Below the pieces are notes generated by a model, which was not told where the DNA came from, did no database searches, and was given only the letters and a program-made list of their open reading frames with translations. Made by a program: the position numbers and the translations under genes. Positions 31,670 through 41,834 of a stretch of DNA of 64,000 bases are shown here, in pieces. This DNA is from Actinostola sp. cb2023 (lineage: Eukaryota; Cnidaria; Anthozoa; Actiniaria; Actinostolidae). Position 1 is the stretch's first letter. Each line of letters opens with the position of its first letter. Location of the stretch: contig JAUJYZ010001242.1 in NCBI GenBank assembly GCA_033675265.1, forward strand, positions 41,168 through 105,167, read 5' to 3'.

Positions 31670-32038
31670 GGTATGACAGCTACTGATGAAATTCAGTCAT
31701 TAGTACTAGTTGACAAAGTAAATCACTCCTTTAGAAATCGTCTTCATACATATGCGTTTATACTAATACTCCGCCGCAACCGGCTTGATTTGATTGATAC
31801 ATACGTCATTTTCACTGTTATTTACGTGACTATCTTCAGTATACTTTTTCACGTTGCAGGCTCATCGTAAAGTCCATTCAGAAGTAGGGATTTCATTCAG
31901 TCCAAGCTGTCCGTTATTATTTGGCTGTTTTAGTTAGTCGGATTTCATTTGCTGTCGAAATTCGAATACATCCAGGGTGCTTCGAAGATCAGTAACCGCT
32001 CGACGGGAACCCGCTTTATATGTCTATGTGCTACGGCA
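31670..32038. repeat. Internal third copy of the 5.9-kb element's terminal arm
   Basis: Plus-oriented copy of 33817-34130 and inverse of 28235-28545, ending CTATGTGCTACGGC. It is preceded by the AAACCGGCACCGGGTATGA module. Confidence 0.85.
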
Positions 32039-33816
32039 GAGGAGGTTGAGCGAGGCCCGCAAGGGATTGTGGACCAAAAAGTGATTTGTGCTCACTTGAG
32101 CTTGGTCGCGGTAGAGTGAGGATGTCTCAGTTCGTATATAATCGGCTCTCCCTTCTTCGCGTACCGTAAACCTTTATTGTAATCTGTGCTAGTTTCGTTC
32201 TATCGTATAGCTTCGTTCTAACGTATAGCTAGGAGTTATTTCTATTGAATTACTGTGTCCGGTACAATCCGTATCGCGGTCCTTTGGCTTTGCATAATGT
32301 GTGCCACAACTCATAACTGTGGAAACGTTTTGTGTTGATTTTCTTCAAACTTCTCAACTATTGTACCTACACTGCGTAGATTTTTAGTTTGTACATAATT
32401 TCACTATCAAATCTTTGCCATTCATGACTTTGAAAGTAGTAGGCGGCCATGTCAGTTTTCCCCTCAAGCTTCGTGAACGACGAATTGTTTTGTTTCCAGA
32501 TGGAGAGAAAGTCAGAGAACTGACTGAGAAAAGCTCTCCCTGTGGCCTGTATTATTCAAGTAATCACTTGTTATAACATCGAGGTAAGCAATGATATTTT
32601 ATCATATTATCCGACTTGTTTTTTTTTTGGTCGAACCATTTAAAACCATTAAAGCTTACTCAATCAATCCTCTCGATTTTAAAAAGTTATTAAAAGGTGC
32701 ATAACTTCTCTAAATAGATCTGTCGAATATAAAGTTAAGTACTAGTCGTTTTGTCATTGAATTCATTCACTGTGTTTGCAGTAAGCTTACCTGTAGTTTA
32801 TACGATGACGTATATATTTTTTGTTTATTGCATTCTAGGTTTTCTGGAATTCTACAGGGAGGGGGGTGGCACCCAGGGAGGGGGGGGGGGGGGGGGGGGT
32901 TGGGTACTTGGTCTGGGTTTTGATAATAGGGGTGTCCCGCTGGGGTCCATAAACCCTGACCCTGTTCAATACAGTCGGTAAAAAGTTGTCCCTATCTAAG
33001 ACTCGAGGGAAATTCTCTACCCTATTTTAGACAGTTATTGACAACTTAGTGTCTAGTTAGTAGTAATCCTGTATAGTAAGACACTTTTTTTTTTCAAAAA
33101 CTGAAAATTACAATCCATGTCAGAATTACAGACCCTATTCAAGACAATTTAGGGTGAAATGCATACCATATCTAAGACCAAAAGCTCAAAAACCATACCC
33201 TATCCAGCAGCACATACCTGTACCCCCCCCCCCCCCCCCCCCCCCCCGGGTGTTGGCACCACTAACATACTATGAGAACATTGATCCACATCCTACCATG
33301 CCATGGCTGGATGTCATTTTGACCTTAGAGCATATGGCCTATTGTACAGTCATGCTAGAGTGATTTTACCAAACTTATTATGGAATTAGTATCTACTATT
33401 TATGCTCACTACTTTTTTGGCATTTACTAATTGTGTACCAGACATTGTCTATGCAATTCAATGGAAACAACAAAAAGCAGTCCAAGTTATACAATAGAAC
33501 GAAGCTAACACATAATACAAAGGTTTGCGGTACCCGAAGGAGCCACTTTTTAATAGGTCAGTACAATGTAGTTCATTGGTACCAGTATATTTATATACTT
33601 GAAACTACTACAGTGCAGTATATGAAGAGACTGGCATGTTTATGTACTGTTTAATAAACGAGCAGGAGTGTTTTATCAGGTTTAAAACCACGAGGCAAAG
33701 CATGTGACCAATTTGACAACCCTGATTGGCCAATAATTGCTCATGAATTATTAATGAGTTCTAGAAAATGAAATTGAAACTGGATGATAAGTTCTTGTAC
33801 ATGCACTTCTATATAA
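32039..33816. other. Interior of composite element, no gene seen
   Basis: Non-coding AT-rich DNA with a run of 21 G (32879-32899) and a run of 25 C (33223-33247), each at the end of a GGGGT/ACCCT-rich degenerate repeat. The G and C runs face each other across about 320 bp. Confidence 0.5.
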
Positions 33817-34130
33817 ATCGTCTTCATACATATGCGTTTATACTAATACTCCGCCGCAACCGGCTTGATATGATTGATATACATACATCATTTTCACTGT
33901 TATTTACGTGACTATCTTCAGTATACTTTTTCACGCTGCAAGCTCATCGTAAAGTGTCTAAAGTCCATTCAGAAGTAGGGATTTCATTCAGTCCAAGCTG
34001 TCCGTTATTATTTGGCTGTTTTAGTTAGTCGGATTTCATTTGCTGTCGAAATTCGAATACATCCAGGGTGCTTCGAAGATCAGTAACCGCTCGACGGGAA
34101 CCCGCTTTATATGTCTGGTGCTACGGCGTA

Positions 34131-34857
34131 TACACCTATTTCAATAAAGGTTGTCGAGGACATCAGTCCATAGGCGATAGGTTATACGTCGTTGCAAGAC
34201 CGAACTGCATTATGGTAACAGCTTGAATAGCCAAAGATAGCACTTCCTGTATGAAAAGCTGTATATGATATCGTAATTATTTGATTTGAAACAGGCCAAG
34301 ACAAATTTTGAATCGAATTTTCTCTGGCATCACGACATTCAAGCTGTTACCATAATGCAATTCGGTCTTGGAACAACCTATAATAGTCCAGTCAATCTAC
34401 GGATTTTTTGGGGTCCAGATCAAACTAATTGCAATAGAATGTTTTTCACTGTTAAGATATCAAGAGAGGTGACCTAAGTAACATACTAAAAATCCCAAAA
34501 AATCCCTTTGGTGGAACATCTCGAAAATTGGAATTAAAGATATTGATGTTTTACCACAGGGTTCCCGCACCATGAAAAACCCAGCCAAGCTGTTGTTTGA
34601 GGTCAAACAAATTGCAACAGAAATAATTTTACTTCCATATGATAGAGAGGAGTGACATATTGAAAATCCCACAAAATCCCATGGAAGAAACATCCCAAAA
34701 TTTGAATTAAATATTTTCATGCCACACCACAGGGTTCCCACATCATAAAAATGGAATATCCCACAAAATATATTCTTTCGAAATGATTTTCGAAGTTTTT
34801 CAGAATACAAGTGTCTGAGAATGATAAAACTAGTTTGACAACTTTGATATTGGTCTT
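34131..34857. repeat. Right flank of the TA insertion: inverted copy of 46822-47344
   Basis: Reverse complement of 46822-47344 with high identity, interrupted by one MITE (34170-34380). Together with 27945-28234 it forms one repeat unit split by the 5.9-kb element. Confidence 0.85.
34170..34380. mobile_element. MITE with ATAGGTT termini
   Basis: Inverted repeats ATAGGTTATACGTCGTTGC... and its counterpart ending AACCTAT share long blocks such as ATTCAAGCTGTTACCATAAT. The copy at 47285-47310 lacks this insert. The exact target duplication is unclear because the flanks have small differences. Confidence 0.7.
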
Positions 34858-36150
34858 TTTGAGTAAAAAGAAACAGGAGTTTTAGGGGGGAGGGGTAGGA
34901 AATTAACTGGTAAACTCTTATAAATAACCACAAATTGGCTTTTGAAATCATGTTTCTGGTCGTTTTATTCGAAATTTGAAATACTACTCATTTGGGGTAG
35001 TTCAGTGTTAGCATATATCAAATTTAGAACGCCGAATCATGCAAATTGGCATCTGCCCTCAGCTTGCACATTCATGGATTATTATTAAAATATCGCGCAA
35101 TTGAATGTCATCTTCAGCGATCAAGTCGGGCGCCAACGAGTTCAGGTAACTTTATACCCCTGCCACATTCCACATGCAGGAGAACAATCTAGTACATGTA
35201 CATCTCAGGGTTCTGCATGCAATCGCATTTGACCTCATCTCCAAGGCCTGGACTTGGGTGCTGGTGGCGGGTTAGTTCTAATCGGAAGAAGCTTAATTTT
35301 CATTAGACAGTTACCATTCCCACCCTGGACACTCGCACTGATGTTAGTTCTTGATTACCCTTCCACTACTGAACCTGATAGTACACCTTCTTGTTGTGGT
35401 ACGCTGCCACTGATGATGTATGCAGGGAAGGATTTGTTTTGCTGTAAAAAGGATGACGGGCCTGCAGTAAACTAACCGCATTCTCAGTTTCAGGCTTTTC
35501 GGGGGGAGAGAAGGTGGAAAAGGGAATGAAGAGGCGCGGGAAGGAGAGAGGTAGGGCCTGATACTCAGGTTACATTCTGACAGAAGTGTGTGTACCTCAA
35601 GGAATCTAATCTATCTTCAGATGTTCCACCATAAAGAGAAACAAGTGCATTTTCTATCGCATTTATGGCATTCTTTTGTGTGGACTCGTAAAATCGGCAG
35701 CTTGTCAGAAAAAAAAACACACTGAAACTTCTTCAGAGCGCAGCTGATTTGCGTATTCCATGCACACATGATGTTGTCACACTGAGCACTGCATGCAAAA
35801 TGTTTGTGCATACAGTTTCCGTTCCCAAGGCGCACTTTGCTTGCTTGATGTAAGGACACACCACATGATTAGCAATTTGTGCATCAAGTTAAGTGCGGTA
35901 ACACCGCAGAATGAGGAGATCCGTGACGTCACCAATCAGTGCTGTAGTCAGTCGTGCTACTTTTCCCAAGAACGCAGATCGAGAGCACCTCGAGCTTCTA
36001 GGGGGTCAGGGGTAGCCCCCTGGAAATTTTGAAATATAGAGCCTTGGAAATACCATTTTCTTCCTTTTCCAGCGGACTTTCTCGCTACATAAATACATAT
36101 AGCAAAATGCTGGCCATTCATTGTTATGCTTAACTAACTACAATAATTCA
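34858..36150. other. No gene seen
   Basis: Single-copy-looking intergenic DNA. A GGGGGTCAGGGGTAGCCCCC hairpin-like patch at 36000-36020 resembles a common dispersed repeat. No exon is supported. Confidence 0.35.
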
Positions 36151-36244
36151 TGCATGCACTGTAAAAACGTAAGGATCATTTTGACCCTTTCAAAGGAGTC
36201 GTTTTTTTGACCCCAGGACGACCCCTCGAAAGGAGTCATTTTGA

Positions 36245-37370
36245 CCCCTCCCAGCACATACTCCTGGAAGGGTCTCTTTGACCCCTCAAAGAGTAGCGTA
36301 ATAGATCCTTTGAGGAGTAGTTTTGACCCCTCAAAGAGTCGCGTAATAGATCCTTTGAGGAGTAGTTTTAACCCCTCAAAGAGTAGCGTAATAAACCCTT
36401 TGAGGAGTAGTTTTGACCTCTCAAAGAGTAGCGTAATAAACCCTTTGAAGAGTAGTTTTTACCCCTCAAAGAGTAGCGTAATAAACCCTTTGAGGAGTAG
36501 TTTTGACCCCTCAAAGGGTAGCGTAATAAACCCTTTGACGAGTAGTTTTGACCCCTCAAAGAGTAGCGTAATAAACCCTTTGAAGAGTAGTTTTAACCCC
36601 TCAAAGAGTAGCATAATAAACCCTTTGACGAGTAGTTTTGACCCCTCAAAGAGTAGCGTAATAAACCCTTTGAGGAGTAGTTTTGACCCCTCAAAGAGTA
36701 GCGTAATAAACCCTTTGACGAGTAGTTTTGACCCCTCAAAGAGTAGCGTAATAAACCCTTTGAAGAGTAGTTTTAACCCCTCAAAGAGTAGCATAATAAA
36801 CCCTTTGACGAGTAGTTTTGACCCCTCAAAGAGTAGCGTAATAAACCCTTTGAGGAGTAGTTTTGACCCCTCAAAGAGTAGCGTAATAAACCCTTTGACG
36901 AGTAGTTTTGACCCCTCAAAGAGTAGCGTAATAAACCCTTTGAAGAGTAGTTTTAACCCCTCAAAGAGTAGCATAATAAACCCTTTGACGAGTAGTTTTG
37001 ACCCCTCAAAGAGTAGCGTAATAAACCCTTTGAGGAGTAGTTTTGACCCCTTAAAGAGTAGCGTAATAAACCCTTTGAGGAGTAGTTTTAACCCCTCAAA
37101 GAGTAGCGTAATAAACCCTTTGAAGAGTAGTTTTGACCCCTTAAAGAGTAGCGTAATAAACCCTTTGAAGAGTAGTTTTGACCCCTCGGAATAGCGTAAT
37201 AAACCCTTTGAAGAGTAGTTTTGACCCCTCAAAAAGTAGCGTAATAAACCCTTTGAGGAGTAGTTTTGACCTCTCATATAGTAGCGTAATAAACCCTTTG
37301 AAGAGTAGTTTTAACCCCTCAAAGAGTAGCGTAATAAATCCTTTGAGTAGTTTTGAACCTTTAAGTGTAG
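36245..37370. repeat. Left subterminal array, 45-bp units
   Basis: About 25 units of GTAGCGTAATAAACCCTTTG + AGGAGTAGTTTTGACCCCTCAAAGA. A 180-bp higher-order repeat (four units differing as R/T/K/K-N variants) is repeated three times between about 36480 and 37030. Each unit contains the inverted pair CTTTGAGG...CCTCAAAG. Both strands stay open for hundreds of codons because 45 is a multiple of three, so I do not call a protein. Confidence 0.95.
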
Positions 37371-37371
37371 T

Positions 37372-37411
37372 CAAGAGACCATAATACTAATCTTAGTATT
37401 ATGGTCTCTTG
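37372..37411. repeat. Perfect 19-bp hairpin ending the left array
   Basis: CAAGAGACCATAATACTAA and its exact complement separated by 2 nt, at the inner edge of the 45-bp array. Confidence 0.9.
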
Positions 37412-38052
37412 GTGTAGTCTAATATAAACATTATATATGCACCAATTACAAACAGTGTGGATAAAACGTTGTTTATTTACAATCATGCTTTTCAACTTCC
37501 ATACAGAAATTTGACATTGTCAATATATGTAACAGTAACAAACATTAGCAGTAACCACAAATTAAAAAAATAAATCAGTAAATCTTTTCTAGTTTGTATA
37601 TACCATCATAAAATATATCATGTGACATTGGAGTCTAAATAAATAACATTATTAAATTTTAATAAGGCCTGGTTAACATTGTCCCTGTAAAACCCTGGCT
37701 ATATTGAACTGTAACAATAATACCGGTATATTATTTTATTGATAATATTTTCAAATATTTGATTATTTCTGGATTAGAGCGCAGTCATTATAACCATGAA
37801 TCAAATAAAGTAAGTTAGTATTTATAGATTACATCATGCATGACCAGCAATTTGAATTCGAAAATCAGCATGCGTGAATAAGGTGTATGGAATCTCCTAA
37901 ACTTCATTTAAATAAATGTTCCGTTTAGCAATAATACCATCTGATAATTAGAAACTAATTTCACAATAAGAGGTTGTGAGAAACAATTAAACGTACTTCT
38001 TTGATTTTGTTTCACAGATATGACTGCACTCTATTTTCAGCTAACAGTATTC
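37412..38052. other. No gene seen
   Basis: AT-rich spacer between the left array and a MITE. Nothing recognised. Confidence 0.35.
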
Positions 38053-38224
38053 AGTAGAAACCAACTAGCATACTATCACGAATCCTGCAATCTGATTGGT
38101 TAACATATTCACTATCTATTGCATGATAGATAGTGAATCGCGAAAAAGCCGGCGTTTTTACAAAAGAGAAAAATTAATAAATATTGGTATACAATCGAAG
38201 GTAGTATGTTAGTTGGTTTCTACT
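38053..38224. mobile_element. MITE-like inverted repeat
   Basis: AGTAGAAACCAACTAGCATA at the left pairs with TATGTTAGTTGGTTTCTACT at the right. The inner ATTCACTATCTATTGCATGATAGATAGTGAAT is a second hairpin. Related motifs occur at 55199-55230 and 55800-55830. Confidence 0.65.
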
Positions 38225-38361
38225 AAAACAATTATTAGACTGCAAGTTCGAGTTTTCTATGAGTCAAATAGTCAACTCGGCGCTACGCATCTCATTGACT
38301 AGCTCCTACAAAACTTGAACTCATAGTATAATATTATTGTTAAATAGTTAAAAATAATAGT

Positions 38362-40962
38362 TTAGCTTTCAGCCTGAAGATCGCTAATTAATTGCGCAAC
38401 ACTAACAGGTAACTTTGTTCTAGTGGAGGACATCATTACAGCTTGAAAAAAAATACTTACATTTCTTTGGATGGCATAATCAAAATTAAAAACAAAGTAA
38501 ATACACGACAATAATACAATTGCATCAGCCACTTTGCAACTCTTTGACAAATCACATAGGACAATTCCTTCAGCCGCCACATACATTTGGTGTATTTCAA
38601 ATAGATTATCACCTGATAAGAGAATGACAGGTGCAGTGGTACACTCTGCTACTTTGTCTATATCTTCATCCTCCTGAAAAATATAAAAATATTTGTTAAT
38701 AAAGTATATATATTTATCTCAATAGTACTAAATAGTGATATTTCTATTAGCCATTTCAAAAACGAGTGGAGGACTGGGAATGAGTTTTTAGAATTTAAAA
38801 TCTAATTAAGAAATGAACCCCATCGCAAGAAAGAGCATATCAGAATTAGTAAGGTTCAGGAGTTCGATAGCGTTTGGACAAGTAGCAACTGAACTGCAGA
38901 CATTCAAAAATTACAAAGAAATGTACAGTATGTTTACAGGGGACACTAACCTTGTCCCCTGTAACCATACATTTCTTTGTAATGTTTGAGATGTTGGGAA
39001 AGCTGTTACTCGTTCAATATCTAACTAAACCAATTGAAACTTTGAAAACTTACCAATTTTGACATGCTCGTTCTTGTGCTTGTGATGGGGTTAATTTTTT
39101 GATTAGAATCATTGTAAAAACTCATTCCCAGTCCTCCACTCATTTTTGAAATGACTAATTGTTTTCTACTGTTTAATTAGTGCTATTTAGTGCAAAACAT
39201 TGCACAGTTTTAGCATTTGTACTCTACTGTTTCACACTTTTATTGTTTGTACTATAATAATATAGTGTGAACACTAAAAGCGTGGAACATAAATAGTAAT
39301 ATTGAGTACTAAATAGTGTTCAACCAAGCAAGGTTATTTAAGGCAGCTGAAACACCCATCAAAAGGGTCTCAACTTTTAAATCATGACCCCATCATTTAC
39401 CTCAAATACTATGGCTCAGCCGAAAACTGTACACCCAAAATATATTATAAACACCATTTCATGAAATCAATCGTACTTACCTTTACTAGTTTAATTAGCA
39501 TTTCTTCCCCACTTCCCTTTCTTCCACCCCCTCGCTTCAGAAGATGACTAGTCAATATATAAATGGAAGCTCTCTGTTGGCATTCTGAAAAAAATATTTA
39601 CGTTCATTATTATTTAACCAAGTTCATTATCACATACTAAATATTAGTACTTGTTCAAATGAGTTTTGTCACAAACTGCATACATGATTCAGCTTGGTTA
39701 GTGTACACAATATGCATTAATGACTGCTACTTTCCCCTTCTCTCTCCCATAACCCCTGCTAACACAGACTACTTACCCATTTCACTAATTTCACCCCTTG
39801 ATATTGTGAGGTCCATATCATTCAAGATCTCCTCAACAGCACCCTTTTGAATAGTCTTAGAGTGAGCCATTATCTTTGGCAGCCAGGTGTCGGTCAAGTT
39901 TTCTTTCATTGTCCTCGTGATTTTCGGATCACTAAAAATACGGCACATTTCAAGTTTAACCTGTTGATACAAAATAATTGTATTATTACAAATCAATTTG
40001 ATATTAATGCATAAAAATAAAAGCTTACTGACATCTATAGCCCACATGAAGGCTCATTGGGCACTTATATTTCCACTTACATACTCCGCTTTCTGTAAAG
40101 GAGGATACTGCCTCAGCAATGAGTTTAAATCTTCCGTCCCTTCAAGAATCTCTCGTCTTCTCAATGGAAATGTTGCGTCCATCAGTGTCTGTAATGTTGA
40201 TGGGTCAGGTCTTGGGGACTTGCATATTTTTTTTAATTGACTAATTTTATCTTTCAAAACATCTTCAGTCATGCCTTCTGGCACCTCTGGTATAGCATAC
40301 CAGAGGTCATTGTTTGCTTTTGCTCTTTTGGGTGTTGACTCAGAAGTGCCCGACGTCTCTACCTTCTTGTTAAGGCTTCTCTTTGCTGAACTTTTTTGTA
40401 GCCTTTTCATGCGATTTTTAAGTTTTTGTTCCCAAGAGCCCTGACAACAGCAAAGTGTAATTGATAATTAGCTGTTCTAATAGCTTCGACCTGTTTCATC
40501 ATGAACTACATGTATGTGCATTGTACATGTGTATCAGATCAGGAAAAAATAAATAAAACTATGTATGTGTTTTCCTTGATTCTGCCACTTGTCTCTTCAA
40601 GGTGACATGACGTGACTTTAGGGTATTGTGTTGTTGGTATAGGTAATCTAGTTAGTTGTTAGTATAGGTAATTTCAGTGCAATTACATCATAAACAGCAC
40701 TGCTCTCAGAATCAATACATTTTTTTGAAGTGTGTGATTATATTGCTTTAATACATGCCACTTACCCATTCCGTGGTGGATTCAGATATTTTCCTGTCTT
40801 TTAGGAATGGATATCTGTGGATAATCTTCTTTGCAATGACCATTCTCTCATGCTCAGTTGGGTACCTGGTATGAGTTGATATGAGGGTACATATGTCCCT
40901 TACCAACTCATTCCTTTGACTTGGATTGAAGTTTTGGGATTTGATCCCAGTATCGACATGAA
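38362..40962 (-). CDS. Accessory protein gene of the CACTA-like element, five exons seen
   Basis: Minus-strand exons with consensus borders: 40962-40766, 40440-40081, 39960-39777, 39584-39481, and 38673 to the stop at 38362. The reading frame is kept across all four introns. The first exon seen (VHVDTGIKSQNFNPSQRNEL..., RYPTEHERMVIAKKIIHRYP) and the start of the next (GSWEQKLKNRMKRLQ) resemble a module common in animal transposon-linked proteins that pairs a YPT...YP.L segment with W..KLK.R. The last exon (AIVLLSCIYFVFNFDYAIQR) resembles the conserved C-terminus of such proteins. The start exon was not found. It faces the transposase gene head to head, so both may share the 41-kb interval as promoter. 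The role is unknown. Confidence 0.6.
38747..39163. mobile_element. MITE in the last intron region of the accessory gene
   Basis: CATTTCAAAAACGAGTGGAG...GGGAATGAGTTTTT pairs with AAAAACTCATTCCC...CCACTCATTTTTGAAATG. A central hairpin around 38925-38990 contains TTACAGGGGACA and its complement. It lies between exons, so splicing need not be affected. Confidence 0.75.
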
Positions 40963-41037
40963 CTGAAAACTAGATTAAAAAGAAACTGTACATTACTATA
41001 AGCATTCAGTGCAGGTTATATAGCTAATTGCATAATC

Positions 41038-41390
41038 ATTGTTGGGTTGAAAATCATGAAAGCTATGACCAAAAAGAATTCTGGTAAATTAAACCTCTCA
41101 AATAACACCATCAAATCATTGACCTTTTTATCCAGACTTGTAGGATCTTAGTTAAATAGCTCATACATAACAAGAATATAGGTGTTGTCTCTGACTTGAA
41201 GTTTATAATTATTATTGAAAAATATTGTTCAAACAGACGTTTCGGTCTCTGATCATGAGCTCATACATGTATACCTTCAAAACTACGAGAACATTGAATA
41301 TATCTGTATGTAATGCAGGTCATGAACTGATTTCCCATCCATCCTTGCGGTCTCAGCTTCTATGATTTATGATTTTCAACCCGACAATGT
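41038..41390. mobile_element. MITE-like unit with an AGACGTTTCGG core
   Basis: ATTGTTGGGTTGAAAATCAT near 41038 pairs with ATGATTTTCAACCCGACAAT ending about 41388. The inside holds GTCTCTGACTT and AGACGTTTCGG, shared with units at about 48361-48490. It sits where the first exons of the transposase would be expected. Confidence 0.6.
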
Positions 41391-41458
41391 ATTCAGCATT
41401 AGTTAAATATCAGGTAGAGGGGTCTCATAGCAACCATATTGTAGGGAAAATCAAGAAG

Positions 41459-41834
41459 TGCCTACAGATCTATTTTAAAAACACAGACAGTGATCCAAGT
41501 AGACATTTATAAACAATCATACAGGTATACGAGTACCCAAGTAAGACTGCTGCCTACAGATCTATATATTACAAAACACAGACAGTGATCCAAGTAGACA
41601 TTTATAAACAATCATACAGGTATACGAGTACCCAAGTAAGACTGCTGCCTACAGATCTATTACAAAACACAGACAGTGATCCAAGTAGACATTTATAAAC
41701 AATCATACAGGTATACGAGTACCCAAGTAAGACTGCTGCCTACAGATCTATTACAAAACACAGACAGTGATCCAAGTAGACATTTATAAACAATCATACA
41801 GGTATACGAGTACCCAAGTAAGACTGCTGCCTAC
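41459..41834. repeat. 91-bp tandem repeat, four copies, abutting the transposase exon
   Basis: Units start with TGCCTACAGATCTAT at 41459, 41551, 41645 and 41736 (spacing 92, 94, 91, 91). Each unit contains ATCATACAG|GTATACGAG, a candidate splice acceptor followed by the first bases of the exon at 41801. Confidence 0.9.

Larger units (their letters stand above)
28235..34130. mobile_element. 5.9-kb TA-flanked composite element
   Basis: Starts TACGCCGTAGCAC and ends GTGCTACGGCGTA, with terminal inverted repeats of about 300 bp (28235-28545 and 33817-34130). TA is duplicated at 28233-28234 and 34131-34132. The unoccupied site is present, inverted, at 47340-47355. A third copy of the terminal arm lies inside (31733-32038), making 28.24-32.04 kb itself palindromic, so two units may have fused. 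TA duplication suggests Tc1/mariner-like transposition, but no DDE transposase is encoded. Confidence 0.85.

Noticed and set aside
13871..33247. Poly-C and poly-G runs (13871, 32879, 33223) as functional elements
   Set aside because: Homopolymers adjoining degenerate GGGATAGGG-type repeats; length is unreliable and no function is indicated.
36241..37194. 317-codon open frame with a 15-residue repeat
   Set aside because: Both strands are open over the same 45-bp array and there is no start context or flanking exon. It is a product of a repeat length divisible by three.
40963..41458. Missing N-terminal exons of the CACTA-like transposase
   Set aside because: Read in all plus frames; only MITE and spacer DNA is present.
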